From an uncultured Planctomycetaceae bacterium (GTDB lineage Bacteria > Planctomycetota > Planctomycetia > Pirellulales > Pirellulaceae): 48,482 nucleotides of DNA. The stretch covers positions 1 through 48,482 of the forward strand of contig CALMEE010000088.1 of assembly GCA_937862885.1 (NCBI GenBank), written 5' to 3'. The translations under genes were made by a program, and so were the position numbers. Positions 22,912 through 31,119 of the stretch are shown one piece after another. The notes under the pieces were generated by a model, which was not told the DNA's origin, did not search any database, and worked only from the letters and a program-made list of their open reading frames with translations. Each line of letters opens with the position of its first letter. The stretch's first letter is position 1.

Positions 22912-23867
22912 CAACCATATTCAATGCAACCTCGGATGTTGCAACGAACCTCAGCAGCGTAGCGCACAAGCATGACTCGGTAGCGTCGGCCATACAGAAA
23001 CTATCAGACCTTTTCGTTGGGACATTGGCGAGCACACTGCGCGATGTATTGCCAATCATTATCATTATTCTTTTCTTTCAGTCGCTGGTATTGCGACAAC
23101 CGATCGCAAACTTGGGGCGCTTGGTGTGGGGTTTAATTTTTGTACTTTTCGGTTTGGCTTTATTTCTCGTGGGGTTGGAACTTGCATTGTTCCCGTTGGG
23201 CGATGAGATGGCCAAGTCGTTAACTTCTCCCGATGTTCTGGGCTTAGCAAAAGGTCTGGAGCCCCAGCAAGCCTTGGCCCAGCTAAGCTGGACGGCCTTT
23301 TACTGGACCTACTTATTTGCCTTCACGATCGGCGTTAGTACCGCGTTCGCAGAACCTGCATTGATTGCGGTCGCAATGAAAGTTGAAGAAGTCTCGGGGA
23401 AGTCAATTCGCGCGTTTGGGTTGCGGGTCGCGGTGGCCCTAGGTGCCGGGATTGGCGTCAGTCTGGGGGCATTCCGAATCGTCATGGGGCATCCGCTCCC
23501 GTACTATATTTTAATTGCATACATCATCGTCGTTGTACAAACTTGGTTCGCACCAAAGTCAATCATTCCCCTGGCCTTCGACTCGGGAGGAGTTACGACT
23601 TCCACCGTAACCGTTCCGTTGATCGCGGCCCTGGGACTCGGTCTTGCCACGCAGATTCCTGGGCGCAGTCCGCTCATCGACGGTTTCAGCATGATTGCTT
23701 TCGCGTGCCTGTTTCCGATTATGACCGTGTTGGGCTATGCACAAATTGGTGAGCTCTGGCAGAAGTATTCAAATCGCAGGAATTTAATAAAATCACAGCA
23801 TCGAGACGACCAACAAGAACATGAAAACGAACGGCATGAGAAACAAAACAATCTGATCGTTCAATGA
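22902..23867 (+). CDS. DUF1538 membrane protein, second of a pair
   Basis: The 321-residue paralogue of the upstream protein carries the same two blocks: STAFAEPALIAVAMK (about 147-161) and DSGGVTTSTVTVPLIAALGLG (about 227-247), plus an extra N-terminal arm of about 35 residues and a highly charged C-terminal tail (RDDQQEHENERHEKQ) that should face the cytoplasm. DUF1538 proteins are often encoded as one long double-length protein; here the halves are separate genes overlapping by ten bases. The tail is a possible docking site for the downstream P-II-like protein; this is inference. Confidence 0.88.
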   Translation: MAVTTIFNATSDVATNLSSVAHKHDSVASAIQKLSDLFVGTLASTLRDVLPIIIIILFFQSLVLRQPIANLGRLVWGLIFVLFGLALFLVGLELALFPLGDEMAKSLTSPDVLGLAKGLEPQQALAQLSWTAFYWTYLFAFTIGVSTAFAEPALIAVAMKVEEVSGKSIRAFGLRVAVALGAGIGVSLGAFRIVMGHPLPYYILIAYIIVVVQTWFAPKSIIPLAFDSGGVTTSTVTVPLIAALGLGLATQIPGRSPLIDGFSMIAFACLFPIMTVLGYAQIGELWQKYSNRRNLIKSQHRDDQQEHENERHEKQNNLIVQ

Positions 23868-24043
23868 AGGTTTGGCTTTCACGAGTTTGAGTTTTTTACA
23901 GAAATGGAATCAACACGTTTTGGCTCGAATAACGATCGTTCGTCGAAGCACCAGTACCATTTCAATGCATACAAGCACAACTTTGTCCCACCGTTCGGCG
24001 AGAAATGCCGAAAGAAACGGTGAACGGTTACCTTGGAGGAAAC

Positions 24044-24394
24044 ATGCACTTCAAATTGATTATCGCATTTGTTAACGACACGGAGACCAATGCCGTTATG
24101 AAGGCCGCACGCGAGGCTGGTGCAACGGGTTCGACAATTATTGGGAATGCGCGCGGTGAAGGGCTTGTCCCGACCAAGACGTTCCTCGGACTTTCCTTAG
24201 AATCGCAACGCGACGTTCTATTGTTTTTAGTCGAGGCCCATTCAAGCCGCCGCATATTGGAGAAAATTGCCGAGACTGGAAAATTCGATAGCGACCCCGG
24301 AACCGGTATCGCGATTCAAATCGATGTCGAAGATGCGGTTGGCGTCAGCCACCAAATTAAAGAGCTTACTCAAAAATTGGAGAAACAATTGTGA
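24044..24394 (+). CDS. P-II-like signalling protein linked to DUF1538
   Basis: The 116-residue protein starts at ATG 24044 with GGAGG nearby at 24035-24039. It has the P-II ferredoxin-like layout: a beta strand HFKLIIAFVND, helix, GATGSTIIGNARGEG (29-40), a T-loop region (about 36-56) and a B-loop-like DSDPGTGIAIQID (82-94) where canonical P-II binds phosphate. The T-loop lacks the Tyr51 uridylylation context, so regulation by GlnD is unlikely. ATP, ADP, AMP or a cyclic nucleotide is the expected ligand class. It follows the DUF1538 pair and its stop overlaps the CBS gene start, pointing to control of the transporter. The role is inferred from context. Confidence 0.85.
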   Translation: MHFKLIIAFVNDTETNAVMKAAREAGATGSTIIGNARGEGLVPTKTFLGLSLESQRDVLLFLVEAHSSRRILEKIAETGKFDSDPGTGIAIQIDVEDAVGVSHQIKELTQKLEKQL

Positions 24395-24795
24395 CAACTA
24401 AAATTGTGAAAGTTCGCGACGTAATGAAAAGACAATTCGATCTCGTCGACGGAAAACTAACTGTTAAAGAAGCATTGTTAGGCATGAAGCATCCGGAAAC
24501 CAGGTCACTGGTCATCAACAAGCGGGATGAGGGGGATGAGTATGGACTTGTCCTGATTGCCGATATTGCGAAGCACGTCTTAGCTGTCGACCGCTCGCCA
24601 GAACGTGTCAATCTCTATGAAATCATGTCCAAGCCGGTGCTCTCCGTCAGCCCAGAAATGAACATCAAATATTGCGCGCGCTTATTGGACCGCTACAACA
24701 TCATGCGGGCGCCGGTCGTCGAAAACAACAACGTGGTAGGTATTGTCAGCTTTCACGATCTTGTGCTTACCGGTCTCTTAGAATTGCTTACTTAG
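24391..24795 (+). CDS. Two-CBS-domain protein, partner of P-II-like protein
   Basis: This 134-residue protein is made of a CBS pair and little else. The first CBS motif starts VRDVMKRQFDLVDGKLTVKEAL (about 8-29), and the second covers YEIMSKPVLSVSPEMNIKYCARLLDRYNIMRAPVV (about 76-110). Bateman modules of this size bind adenosine nucleotides in many families. The GTG start at 24391 overlaps the TGA stop of the P-II-like gene (GTGA), so the two are made together. The protein is soluble. It likely serves as a second energy- or ligand-sensing subunit of the DUF1538 system. Confidence 0.88.
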   Translation: MTTKIVKVRDVMKRQFDLVDGKLTVKEALLGMKHPETRSLVINKRDEGDEYGLVLIADIAKHVLAVDRSPERVNLYEIMSKPVLSVSPEMNIKYCARLLDRYNIMRAPVVENNNVVGIVSFHDLVLTGLLELLT

Positions 24796-25222
24796 ACGAC
24801 CACACCTTGACGTTGCGCGCAAGCCTCAGCCACCTTCTTCATTGGTTGCTATCATCACATGCAAGCAGCGATTGATAGCTGGCGAGAGTGCTGTCCCGCT
24901 AATCTTAATGAAAAACGAGCGATGTCCGCTCAAATCAATTTTCTGCACGAGTCAAATTGCTCTTCGAAAATCGGGGCAATTTCGTCATTCTACTGGCGTC
25001 TTGATTGGATTCGGTCGATGCAACTAATGCCGCGTCGATAATCGTTTTTTTGAGCTGTGCTCTTCCAGCAACAAAGTGCTTCTGGAAATTAACGTGTGCC
25101 ATTGCACAAACGAACTAATCTTTTTAAGAAGCAACATTCGTTGACCCGTTTTCGCGATTTACGTGGTTTGAGTCGGGCCCATAAGCAGTACTGCATCGTG
25201 CTAACTAATTATTGCAGGTAAG
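24796..25222. other. Spacer after the CBS gene
   Basis: No gene is supported in these 430 bases. Short frames (24842-25027, 24859-25041) have no sensible product. The 3' part should hold the promoter of the kinase-like gene; no clear boxes were seen. Confidence 0.4.
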
Positions 25223-26398
25223 ATGAAAAGACAGTCGCAAACACAAGGCCGCCCCAGCTTGTTTCGCGCCTTGGGGCCAAACGATGTTCCGCTCCGCATT
25301 CATGTCGCTGGCAAGGAGTTTGTCCATGAAAGAACCATCAAGCATGACTCGTGGGCGGCAACCGCGCTCTACCGCTTAGAGATTCCACATGTGAACCCAA
25401 ATGGGAAGCCCGCGTTCCGTGGCGCAGATAAAGTCACTCAGATCATCTGCAAGTTTAATCGCGTTCAGCCCATCTTATTTTTACCTAGTGCTTGGCTGGG
25501 AAGGTCGTTAGCTAAGCGAGAAGCAATGATGTACGAGCGTTTGGCTGATTTATCAAACGTGACCGCCGGATACCGCGACGTGTATGTCGATGGCAAATTG
25601 CAGCCGCATGCTGTAGCTCACGACTTTATCAGTGGACATCCACTGCGTTGGCATGATCAAGTTGATGATCAATTTTTTGAAGAGATCTATGAACTGTTGG
25701 TCAAGATCCACGCTCGCAACATCGCTTACGTCGACTTGCATAAATTGGAGAACATCATTGTTGATGATCATGGTCGACCTAATTTGATTGACTTTCAAAT
25801 TTCTATTTGTCTCCCGAAGATTTGGCCATTGTCGTGGGTGTTGCGGATCTTTCAGCGAGCGGATCTGTATCACCTTTCGAAACATGCGCGCCGTTTCCGG
25901 CCAGATCTTTATTCCTCGTTTCATTTCGGTCGCCGCCCCTGGTGGATAAGGCTACATAGGATGGTTGCGATCCCCTTCAGAACCTTGCGGCGACAACTCT
26001 TGGTTCTGTTAGGTGTACGCGACAAGAGTGGGAAGGCGCGGACAGAAAAATTTATAGAAGAGGGATTACGGCACTGTGGTCAGGGGGGCTCGCCCATCGA
26101 GACGCTATACCGCTTTTTTATCTCGGATGCTTACGCACGACGGGCCGCCGCCGATGGACAGGATCGCATCGTCGCTATGTTCGCTGACTTAATCGGGCGC
26201 GAGCCATCTCCTGGCGAAGAAGCTTGCTTAGTCAAAAGACTGCAACGAATTGAATTGCACGAGCAAGTCGTGGCAATCCTTACTTCTAAATTAGTCAAAA
26301 TTCATACCAAGGGTTGGAACAGCGCTTATCTGCAATTTGTCAGCAATAACGTGGCAAACAAGTTGGACCAATTCGCTCAGCTTTCAAAATCGGCTTAG
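25223..26398 (+). CDS. Kdo/WaaP-like protein kinase fold with a DUF4214-like tail
   Basis: The 391-residue protein has a small kinase fold: Lys77 in the ICKFNR strand is a candidate ATP-binding lysine, the catalytic loop is YVDLHKLENII with Asp171 and Asn177, and the metal-binding IDFQ gives Asp190. This is the pattern of lipopolysaccharide heptose/Kdo kinases and their relatives, and the key residues are present. Residues about 295-360 (YRFFISDAYARR, then FADLIGREPSPGEEACLV) look like a DUF4214-type helical module. Likely targets are a lipid-linked sugar or cell-envelope component. No LPS genes adjoin it, so the substrate is open. Confidence 0.75.
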   Translation: MKRQSQTQGRPSLFRALGPNDVPLRIHVAGKEFVHERTIKHDSWAATALYRLEIPHVNPNGKPAFRGADKVTQIICKFNRVQPILFLPSAWLGRSLAKREAMMYERLADLSNVTAGYRDVYVDGKLQPHAVAHDFISGHPLRWHDQVDDQFFEEIYELLVKIHARNIAYVDLHKLENIIVDDHGRPNLIDFQISICLPKIWPLSWVLRIFQRADLYHLSKHARRFRPDLYSSFHFGRRPWWIRLHRMVAIPFRTLRRQLLVLLGVRDKSGKARTEKFIEEGLRHCGQGGSPIETLYRFFISDAYARRAAADGQDRIVAMFADLIGREPSPGEEACLVKRLQRIELHEQVVAILTSKLVKIHTKGWNSAYLQFVSNNVANKLDQFAQLSKSA

Positions 26399-26528
26399 CA
26401 AATCGTGCTGTGTTCACCCTATACGTTGCGCCCGCCTAGTCAACTGCGGAACCCAGGTATTGAAAATCAGCGAATCACCGACTTACGTGCCAAGATTCCT
26501 TTACCGATGAATGTGGCACCCCTTAACG

Positions 26529-26561
26529 GTGGTTATCCGCGACGATCCGCGATTTAACCAC
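26529..26561. repeat. Inverted repeat enclosing a direct repeat
   Basis: GTGGTTA (26529-26535) and TAACCAC (26555-26561) form inverted arms. Between them TCCGCGA occurs twice (26536-26542 and 26546-26552) separated by CGA. The arrangement looks like one unit of a dispersed extragenic element or a binding site; only one copy is in the window. Confidence 0.6.
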
Positions 26562-26661
26562 ATTAGTCTATTTTTGTGAGCAAACGTGGGTTTTTGCGAG
26601 GCGGACGCGGGCTTCAACGACTGCGTGACGTTAGGAAAACAACGCCATAATTCTTCACGAT

Positions 26662-26690
26662 TTCAGTCATTCTCAGAAAAATGATACAAT
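26662..26690 (+). promoter_or_regulatory. Candidate promoter of the ECF sigma operon
   Basis: TACAAT (26685-26690) is a near-consensus -10 box; TTCAGT lies 17 bases upstream as a weak -35 box. It ends 39 bases before the ATG. Confidence 0.35.
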
Positions 26691-26728
26691 ATTTCGTAGG
26701 CTAAACACATCTTTTCCTGCAGTCGTCA

Positions 26729-27277
26729 ATGACGCGTGACATGGTTGACGCGATGCCGAATGAGATCGTAACCAACAACCGAAATCCGGCCACGGAGGCG
26801 GCCTACTACCAGTATGCGCCGGAGTTGCGGTTTTGGTTAATGCGTCGTTTGCGAGATTCGAATCAGGTCGATGATGTGCTGCAAATGGCATTTCTCAAGT
26901 TGAGCCAACAAATCGACTCGATTAATCCAGATTCGGTCCGCGCGTGGCTGTTTCGAGTTGCCACAAACGAAGTTCACTTAAATGGTCGAAAGCAACAAAT
27001 TGAACTGCGTGCCTGGCGGCTTTTGCGGCAGGATAGCGAGTTGACCAGCCAGCCAGCTGAGTCAATCGCCTTGAACCATGAGTTGATTGCTCTCACTGCT
27101 GCGGCCATCGATTCACTACCGGAAAATCAGCGAATTATTGTGCGACTAAAATTTTTCGAAGGCATGACGTTTGCCCAGATTGCAGAACATTTGAAAGCGC
27201 CTTTAGGGACGGTTCTTTCTCGAATGCGATTAGCCACGAAGAAGTTGGAGCGAATATTTGAACGAAACGGTTCGTGA
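26729..27277 (+). CDS. ECF-type RNA polymerase sigma factor
   Basis: The 182-residue sigma factor has region 2 (about 25-95: RFWLMRRLRDSNQVDDVLQMAFLKL, then VRAWLFRVATNEV) and region 4 (about 125-175: SLPENQRIIVRLKFFEGMTFAQIAEHL, then LGTVLSRMRLATKKL). It directs RNA polymerase to a stress regulon. The first ATG at 26729 is assumed; ATGs at residues 5 and 9 are alternatives. The next gene encodes a membrane-bound zinc-finger-like anti-sigma candidate. Confidence 0.92.
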   Translation: MTRDMVDAMPNEIVTNNRNPATEAAYYQYAPELRFWLMRRLRDSNQVDDVLQMAFLKLSQQIDSINPDSVRAWLFRVATNEVHLNGRKQQIELRAWRLLRQDSELTSQPAESIALNHELIALTAAAIDSLPENQRIIVRLKFFEGMTFAQIAEHLKAPLGTVLSRMRLATKKLERIFERNGS

Positions 27278-27367
27278 AGTTTACGATTGTGTCAGTTTTT
27301 TCTTCGTCCATGCGGTGCGATAGCGGCGTCTTCTCGTTAAAGCAACATGCCCATTTACGTTTCATCC

Positions 27368-28036
27368 ATGAAAAATACTAACCTAAAATTTGATGTAGAT
27401 GATCTGGTCTGGTCCTCGATCTGCTACATGAGCGGGGAGTTTGATGAGGCTTCGGAGCGCGAGTTTGAAAAGCATTTAGCTGAGCAAACCTCATGTCGGA
27501 AAGCCCTTGATCAGGCTATTGAAATGATGAACTATGTTTATCTTGTCGAAGAAAACGTACCGGAGCCTGGTCCTGCGGCCGCGATCAATGGCGTCAAATA
27601 CGGGAAGGCCCGAATCGATGATGCGAATTCCGGAGCCAAAGGCAGATCGCTTCTCAATAAATACTACCTCGTTGCCGGCTCCCTTGCCGCCTGCTTGGTA
27701 TTCGTTGCAAGCGTGATGTTGTTTCGACCGCATACTAACGACCAACTTCGAGTCGGCCAATCAGCGCAACAAGATTTTGTTGCTCTTGCTTGGTCGCATG
27801 ATTGGTCCAGTGACGACTTGTTGATTTTTGATGATTTGAAACATCAGACGTATGTTGACTATGAATCCGACGGGAAAGACCCGTTGAACGACCACGCGGT
27901 GTTGATCGGAGGAACTGTGGTGGAGAATCCATCGGATTCAGCCCTTGACGTGTTATCGGAAGACGGCGGAGTGCTTTCGGAAAGCGACTGGTTGAGTTGG
28001 GCTGTCATGAGCGTCTACGAAGATGAATCGAATTGA
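27368..28036 (+). CDS. Membrane-anchored anti-sigma factor, degenerate zinc motif
   Basis: ATG 27368 (MKNTNLKFD) is preferred over 27347; the length is 222 residues. The N-terminal 60 residues match the zinc-finger anti-sigma layout (YMSGEFDEASEREFEKHL, then CRKAL), but the HxxxCxxC zinc motif is broken: His and the last Cys remain while the first Cys is Gln (HLAEQTSC). One transmembrane segment (about 99-120) follows, then an acidic extracytoplasmic part of about 100 residues. It lies 90 bases after the sigma gene and should bind that sigma factor. Binding without zinc would be unusual but known in the wider family. Confidence 0.75.
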   Translation: MKNTNLKFDVDDLVWSSICYMSGEFDEASEREFEKHLAEQTSCRKALDQAIEMMNYVYLVEENVPEPGPAAAINGVKYGKARIDDANSGAKGRSLLNKYYLVAGSLAACLVFVASVMLFRPHTNDQLRVGQSAQQDFVALAWSHDWSSDDLLIFDDLKHQTYVDYESDGKDPLNDHAVLIGGTVVENPSDSALDVLSEDGGVLSESDWLSWAVMSVYEDESN

Positions 28037-28758
28037 TGAGAAAGTGGAAGATCGAGGATTTTATGTTTACCGTGATTCACTGTTTGAAAATTGGGTCGTT
28101 TTCGGTTGTTTGCTTAAGTTGTTTCGCAGCTTGGGAGGCGATTGGCCTCGGATACCAGGATGAATTGAAACAAGAGTCGCGCGCCGTTCGCTTTGCCGAT
28201 CAAGCACAAAAACAGTTTGAAGCGGAAGGGCAACCAGAATCCGATTTTCGCATCCAGGAATCATTGGCCTTGGCGTTTGTACGCAACCACCACGCTGAAC
28301 TTGAACGGTATTTGGATCTTTTGCGTGAGCGATATCCACAGCAATACAAGGCCGCGATCACAGATATCTCGCAGAGAGCCGTGCGATTCGACGAGCTGAA
28401 ACGACGCAATCAATCACTATATGAAAGTTCGATCAAGGATTGGAAGTTGGAATCGCGAATCAAGTTATTGGCAGCGCGCAATGCCATGGACCCGAGTGAT
28501 CGATTGCAAAACCAGATCAAAGAACTTGTGCAGGAGCAACTTTTACTACGTGTCCAGCGACTGCAAGAGGAAAAAACGCGACTCGAAGAACGGCTAGATC
28601 GTGTCAGTCAGCAACTCGACGAGGCCCAACAGCCGAATTCAGAAGCCGTTGAAAAGCGCGTAAAGCTGTTGACACAGCAGGCCGAAAGGCAGTTGCGTCA
28701 ATCAAGAATACAGAAAAAGCAAGGCAGTAAATCGGACGAACGCAATTCCGAGAAATAA
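28036..28758 (+). CDS. Exported coiled-coil protein in the sigma operon
   Basis: The ATG at 28036 overlaps the anti-sigma stop by one base (TGATG), so the genes are coupled. The 240-residue product has a hydrophobic signal-like segment (about 11-32), then a charged, almost wholly helical body, with strong heptad character from about 160 to 235 (EEKTRLEERLDRVSQQLDE). No cysteine-based or enzymatic motif is seen. By position it may be the periplasmic sensing partner of the sigma/anti-sigma pair. No family was recognised. Confidence 0.72.
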   Translation: MRKWKIEDFMFTVIHCLKIGSFSVVCLSCFAAWEAIGLGYQDELKQESRAVRFADQAQKQFEAEGQPESDFRIQESLALAFVRNHHAELERYLDLLRERYPQQYKAAITDISQRAVRFDELKRRNQSLYESSIKDWKLESRIKLLAARNAMDPSDRLQNQIKELVQEQLLLRVQRLQEEKTRLEERLDRVSQQLDEAQQPNSEAVEKRVKLLTQQAERQLRQSRIQKKQGSKSDERNSEK

Positions 28759-29058
28759 GCCCCTCCTTTCGACATTGCCTTCTCATTCTGAACCGACACG
28801 AAATCGCCAGCCAATTTGTTCTCAAGTGGCGTTGCGCCATTGTCGGAATTTGATAAACTAATCACTGCAATTCTTGAGCAAATTTTTGTTTTGCTTTATC
28901 CGAGAATGCCTGCCAATATTCGGGAACTCATGGGCCCAAAGAAGAGATCGATTTAGCCCTAATTTTGCTGCGGCATTTCGATGTACCTGGTCAACAAAGT
29001 CCCGCTTTTGCTGCAGGCTTGTCCTCACGTTTTCACGTCTGATCTATAGGAGTCTACA
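28759..29058. other. Spacer upstream of mscL
   Basis: Exactly 300 bases without a supported gene or clear structured element. The end carries AGGAG (about 29048) that serves mscL. Confidence 0.4.
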
Positions 29059-29490
29059 ATGGGCTGGTTAAAGGAATTTAAAGAGTTTGCCATGCGCGGC
29101 AACGTCGTCGATATGGCAGTGGGTATCATCATTGGCGCAGAATTTGGAAAAATTGTGAACTCGTTGGTGAACGACATTATCATGCCACCGATCGGCTACT
29201 TGATTGGAGGCATGGATTTTACAGCTTTGACTTTTAAGCTGAATGTCCCTGCGGTAACTGGACCCGATGGGGGAATCTTGAAGGAAGCGTCCGAAGTCGA
29301 CATCAAATGGGGTGCTTTCGCGCAAACTGCCCTTAACTTCTTGATCATCGCATTCGCCATTTTTTTGGTCATCAAGTTGATGAATTCAATGAAAAAGCGA
29401 TTCGAAAAAGAGAAGGCGTCCGATCCTGCTGCAGTACCAGCCGATATCCAGCTATTGACCGAAATTCGCGACGCCTTGAAAGCGCGTTAG
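29059..29490 (+). CDS. mscL: Large-conductance mechanosensitive channel MscL
   Basis: The 143-residue channel opens under membrane tension to release solutes in osmotic downshock. It has the family N-terminus ([41 protein letters not shown]), a periplasmic loop ([10 protein letters not shown]), the second transmembrane helix ([21 protein letters not shown]) and a charged C-terminal bundle. AGGAG precedes the ATG. It is a single gene converging with the metallo-hydrolase gene. Confidence 0.97.
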   Translation: MGWLKEFKEFAMRGNVVDMAVGIIIGAEFGKIVNSLVNDIIMPPIGYLIGGMDFTALTFKLNVPAVTGPDGGILKEASEVDIKWGAFAQTALNFLIIAFAIFLVIKLMNSMKKRFEKEKASDPAAVPADIQLLTEIRDALKAR

Positions 29491-29615
29491 CGCCCTATGC
29501 TGAAGAGGATTCCAGTAGTGACACTCAATCAAGGAACGTTAAGAGTCGCTAGACTTGCGGCCTTGATTGGGTCGAATTACGACTGAATGTCGAGCGACCT
29601 TGCGCAGCGTGACGT

Positions 29616-30410
29616 CTATCGTCTGTTTTCAACTGAAACGGAGATGGGCCCAGTGTACGAAGCCAACTCCTTTTCAAATTCATCGAGTAACGGCCAGTTG
29701 ATCGCACAAGCACCAAAATCAGCCATCTGCAAATAACCGCGCAGCCGTTTGATGGTGTTGTCAATCAACATGTCATTTTTCCGGAATATCGGACCGTGAC
29801 TTGGTAGAAGCCATTCGACATCGGAATCTTTGATGCGCTGCAGTGAATTAATGAAGGCAACCAAATCACTTCCGTGGTGCGCATCGATGGCCCCAACACA
29901 TCCGTCTCGATAAATGTTGTCACCACTGAATAACAGGTTGCCCATGCGAAAGGAGAGTTGGCTATCGGTGTGCCCAGGAGTCAACCAAACGTCTAAACTC
30001 AGCCCTCCCACCTGAATTTGATCACCATCGTCGATCAAGTGGTCTACTTCGACAGGAGGCATCGACAAATTTTCAATCGAAGCAAACGTCTTGACAGGAT
30101 CACCCGTGCGGAGAGGTTCAACAGCCAGTCGATGGGCTGTAACCGAAGTACGCAAGACCTGCTTTGCTCTTGCTAAACCTTGAATATGATCCACATCAGC
30201 ATGGGTTGCGATGATGGTTTTGCACTTTGAGAAAGGTAAATCCAACTGGCGGACGAGCTCGAACAACTCATCTACTGTTTCCTCGTATCCGACATCGATC
30301 ATGATCCACTCGAAATCATCAAAGACGATGTACACGTTGCATCCGATCATGTGGCCAAGTTGATGATTGACCTCAATCACGTTGGGAAATACGGGTTTGC
30401 GCTCAAACAT
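29616..30410 (-). CDS. Metallo-beta-lactamase-fold hydrolase with HxDxDH motif
   Basis: The 264-residue protein has the MBL-fold landmarks: the metal motif THADVDH (His70, Asp72, Asp74, His75), TPGHTD (His147), FSGDN (Asp164) and LPSHGP (His205). The usual motif is HxHxDH; the second His is replaced by Asp72, which changes one metal site. Thioesterase, glyoxalase II-like or lactonase activity is possible; the substrate cannot be inferred. The C-terminal 45 residues extend past the core with a helical stretch. The gene converges on mscL. Confidence 0.85.
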   Translation of the reverse strand: MFERKPVFPNVIEVNHQLGHMIGCNVYIVFDDFEWIMIDVGYEETVDELFELVRQLDLPFSKCKTIIATHADVDHIQGLARAKQVLRTSVTAHRLAVEPLRTGDPVKTFASIENLSMPPVEVDHLIDDGDQIQVGGLSLDVWLTPGHTDSQLSFRMGNLLFSGDNIYRDGCVGAIDAHHGSDLVAFINSLQRIKDSDVEWLLPSHGPIFRKNDMLIDNTIKRLRGYLQMADFGACAINWPLLDEFEKELASYTGPISVSVENRR

Positions 30411-31119
30411 GATGGTATTGGATGACGTTTATGTACGGCGGAGAGTTGTAATTGCCAGAATTCCTTGTTTTTTCTATCAGATCGGATCGGGACTTGCCTT
30501 GAATATCGATTTGCCGCCGATCGCGCGGCTTCGGGTCATGACCTGGACTGGCCGCCGTTAGTCGATGTTCGTTTTGAAATTATTTAATGGGGTTCGCCTG
30601 TTGCATCTACATCAATGGCACGAACTCAAAAAGATTCACATGCCAATGGTTATACCCAATTTTCGGACGGCTCGAAAGTGTGCGAACGTTAAGCTTTCAG
30701 CCATAAATTTCTCAGGTTTTTCCTCGACTCAAGACCGAAAATCATACCCGAAAAGGCGACGCAAACAGACGACAGGCCGCTTCATTTCCGCGACAGGAAT
30801 CTGCCGATATGGAAAAACATTCAATCGAAGTGTCTTTTTCCAGTACTGGTTGCCTTTTGCACAGATTATTCGAATTTTCCGACGTGCCAAAACATGAAAT
30901 ACCCTTAACGAATCTTAATGGTAGAATGTAGAATATAGGTAGTCGGGAATCAATCATGTCTCGACTTCGACAACGCCATGACTTGCCCCCCGGCAGTTGG
31001 CGGTGCGTTTTCCGCTGCGGATCGGGTAACAAGGAGCCTTGATGCTTTTTGGAAAGTCCGGTTATGCGTGGAGCGAACTTACTGAACTTACATAATCAGA
31101 TTTTGAAAGGCAAACCTGC
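30411..31119. other. Long spacer upstream of the HtrA-like protease
   Basis: About 710 bases without a supported gene. Small frames (30565-30897 plus, 30742-31032 minus) have biased, low-quality products. An AT-rich stretch around 30900-30945 (TAGAATGTAGAATATAGG) may hold a promoter. Confidence 0.4.

Larger units (their letters stand above)
26399..26728. other. Spacer with a composite repeat, upstream of the ECF sigma gene
   Basis: It holds the inverted/direct repeat at 26529-26561 and a promoter-like pair near 26662-26690, both listed separately. No gene was found. Confidence 0.45.

Noticed and set aside
30565..30897. 110-codon plus-strand frame upstream of the HtrA-like gene
   Set aside because: The product is basic and low-quality (RKSYPKRRRKQ), with no homology signal or SD.
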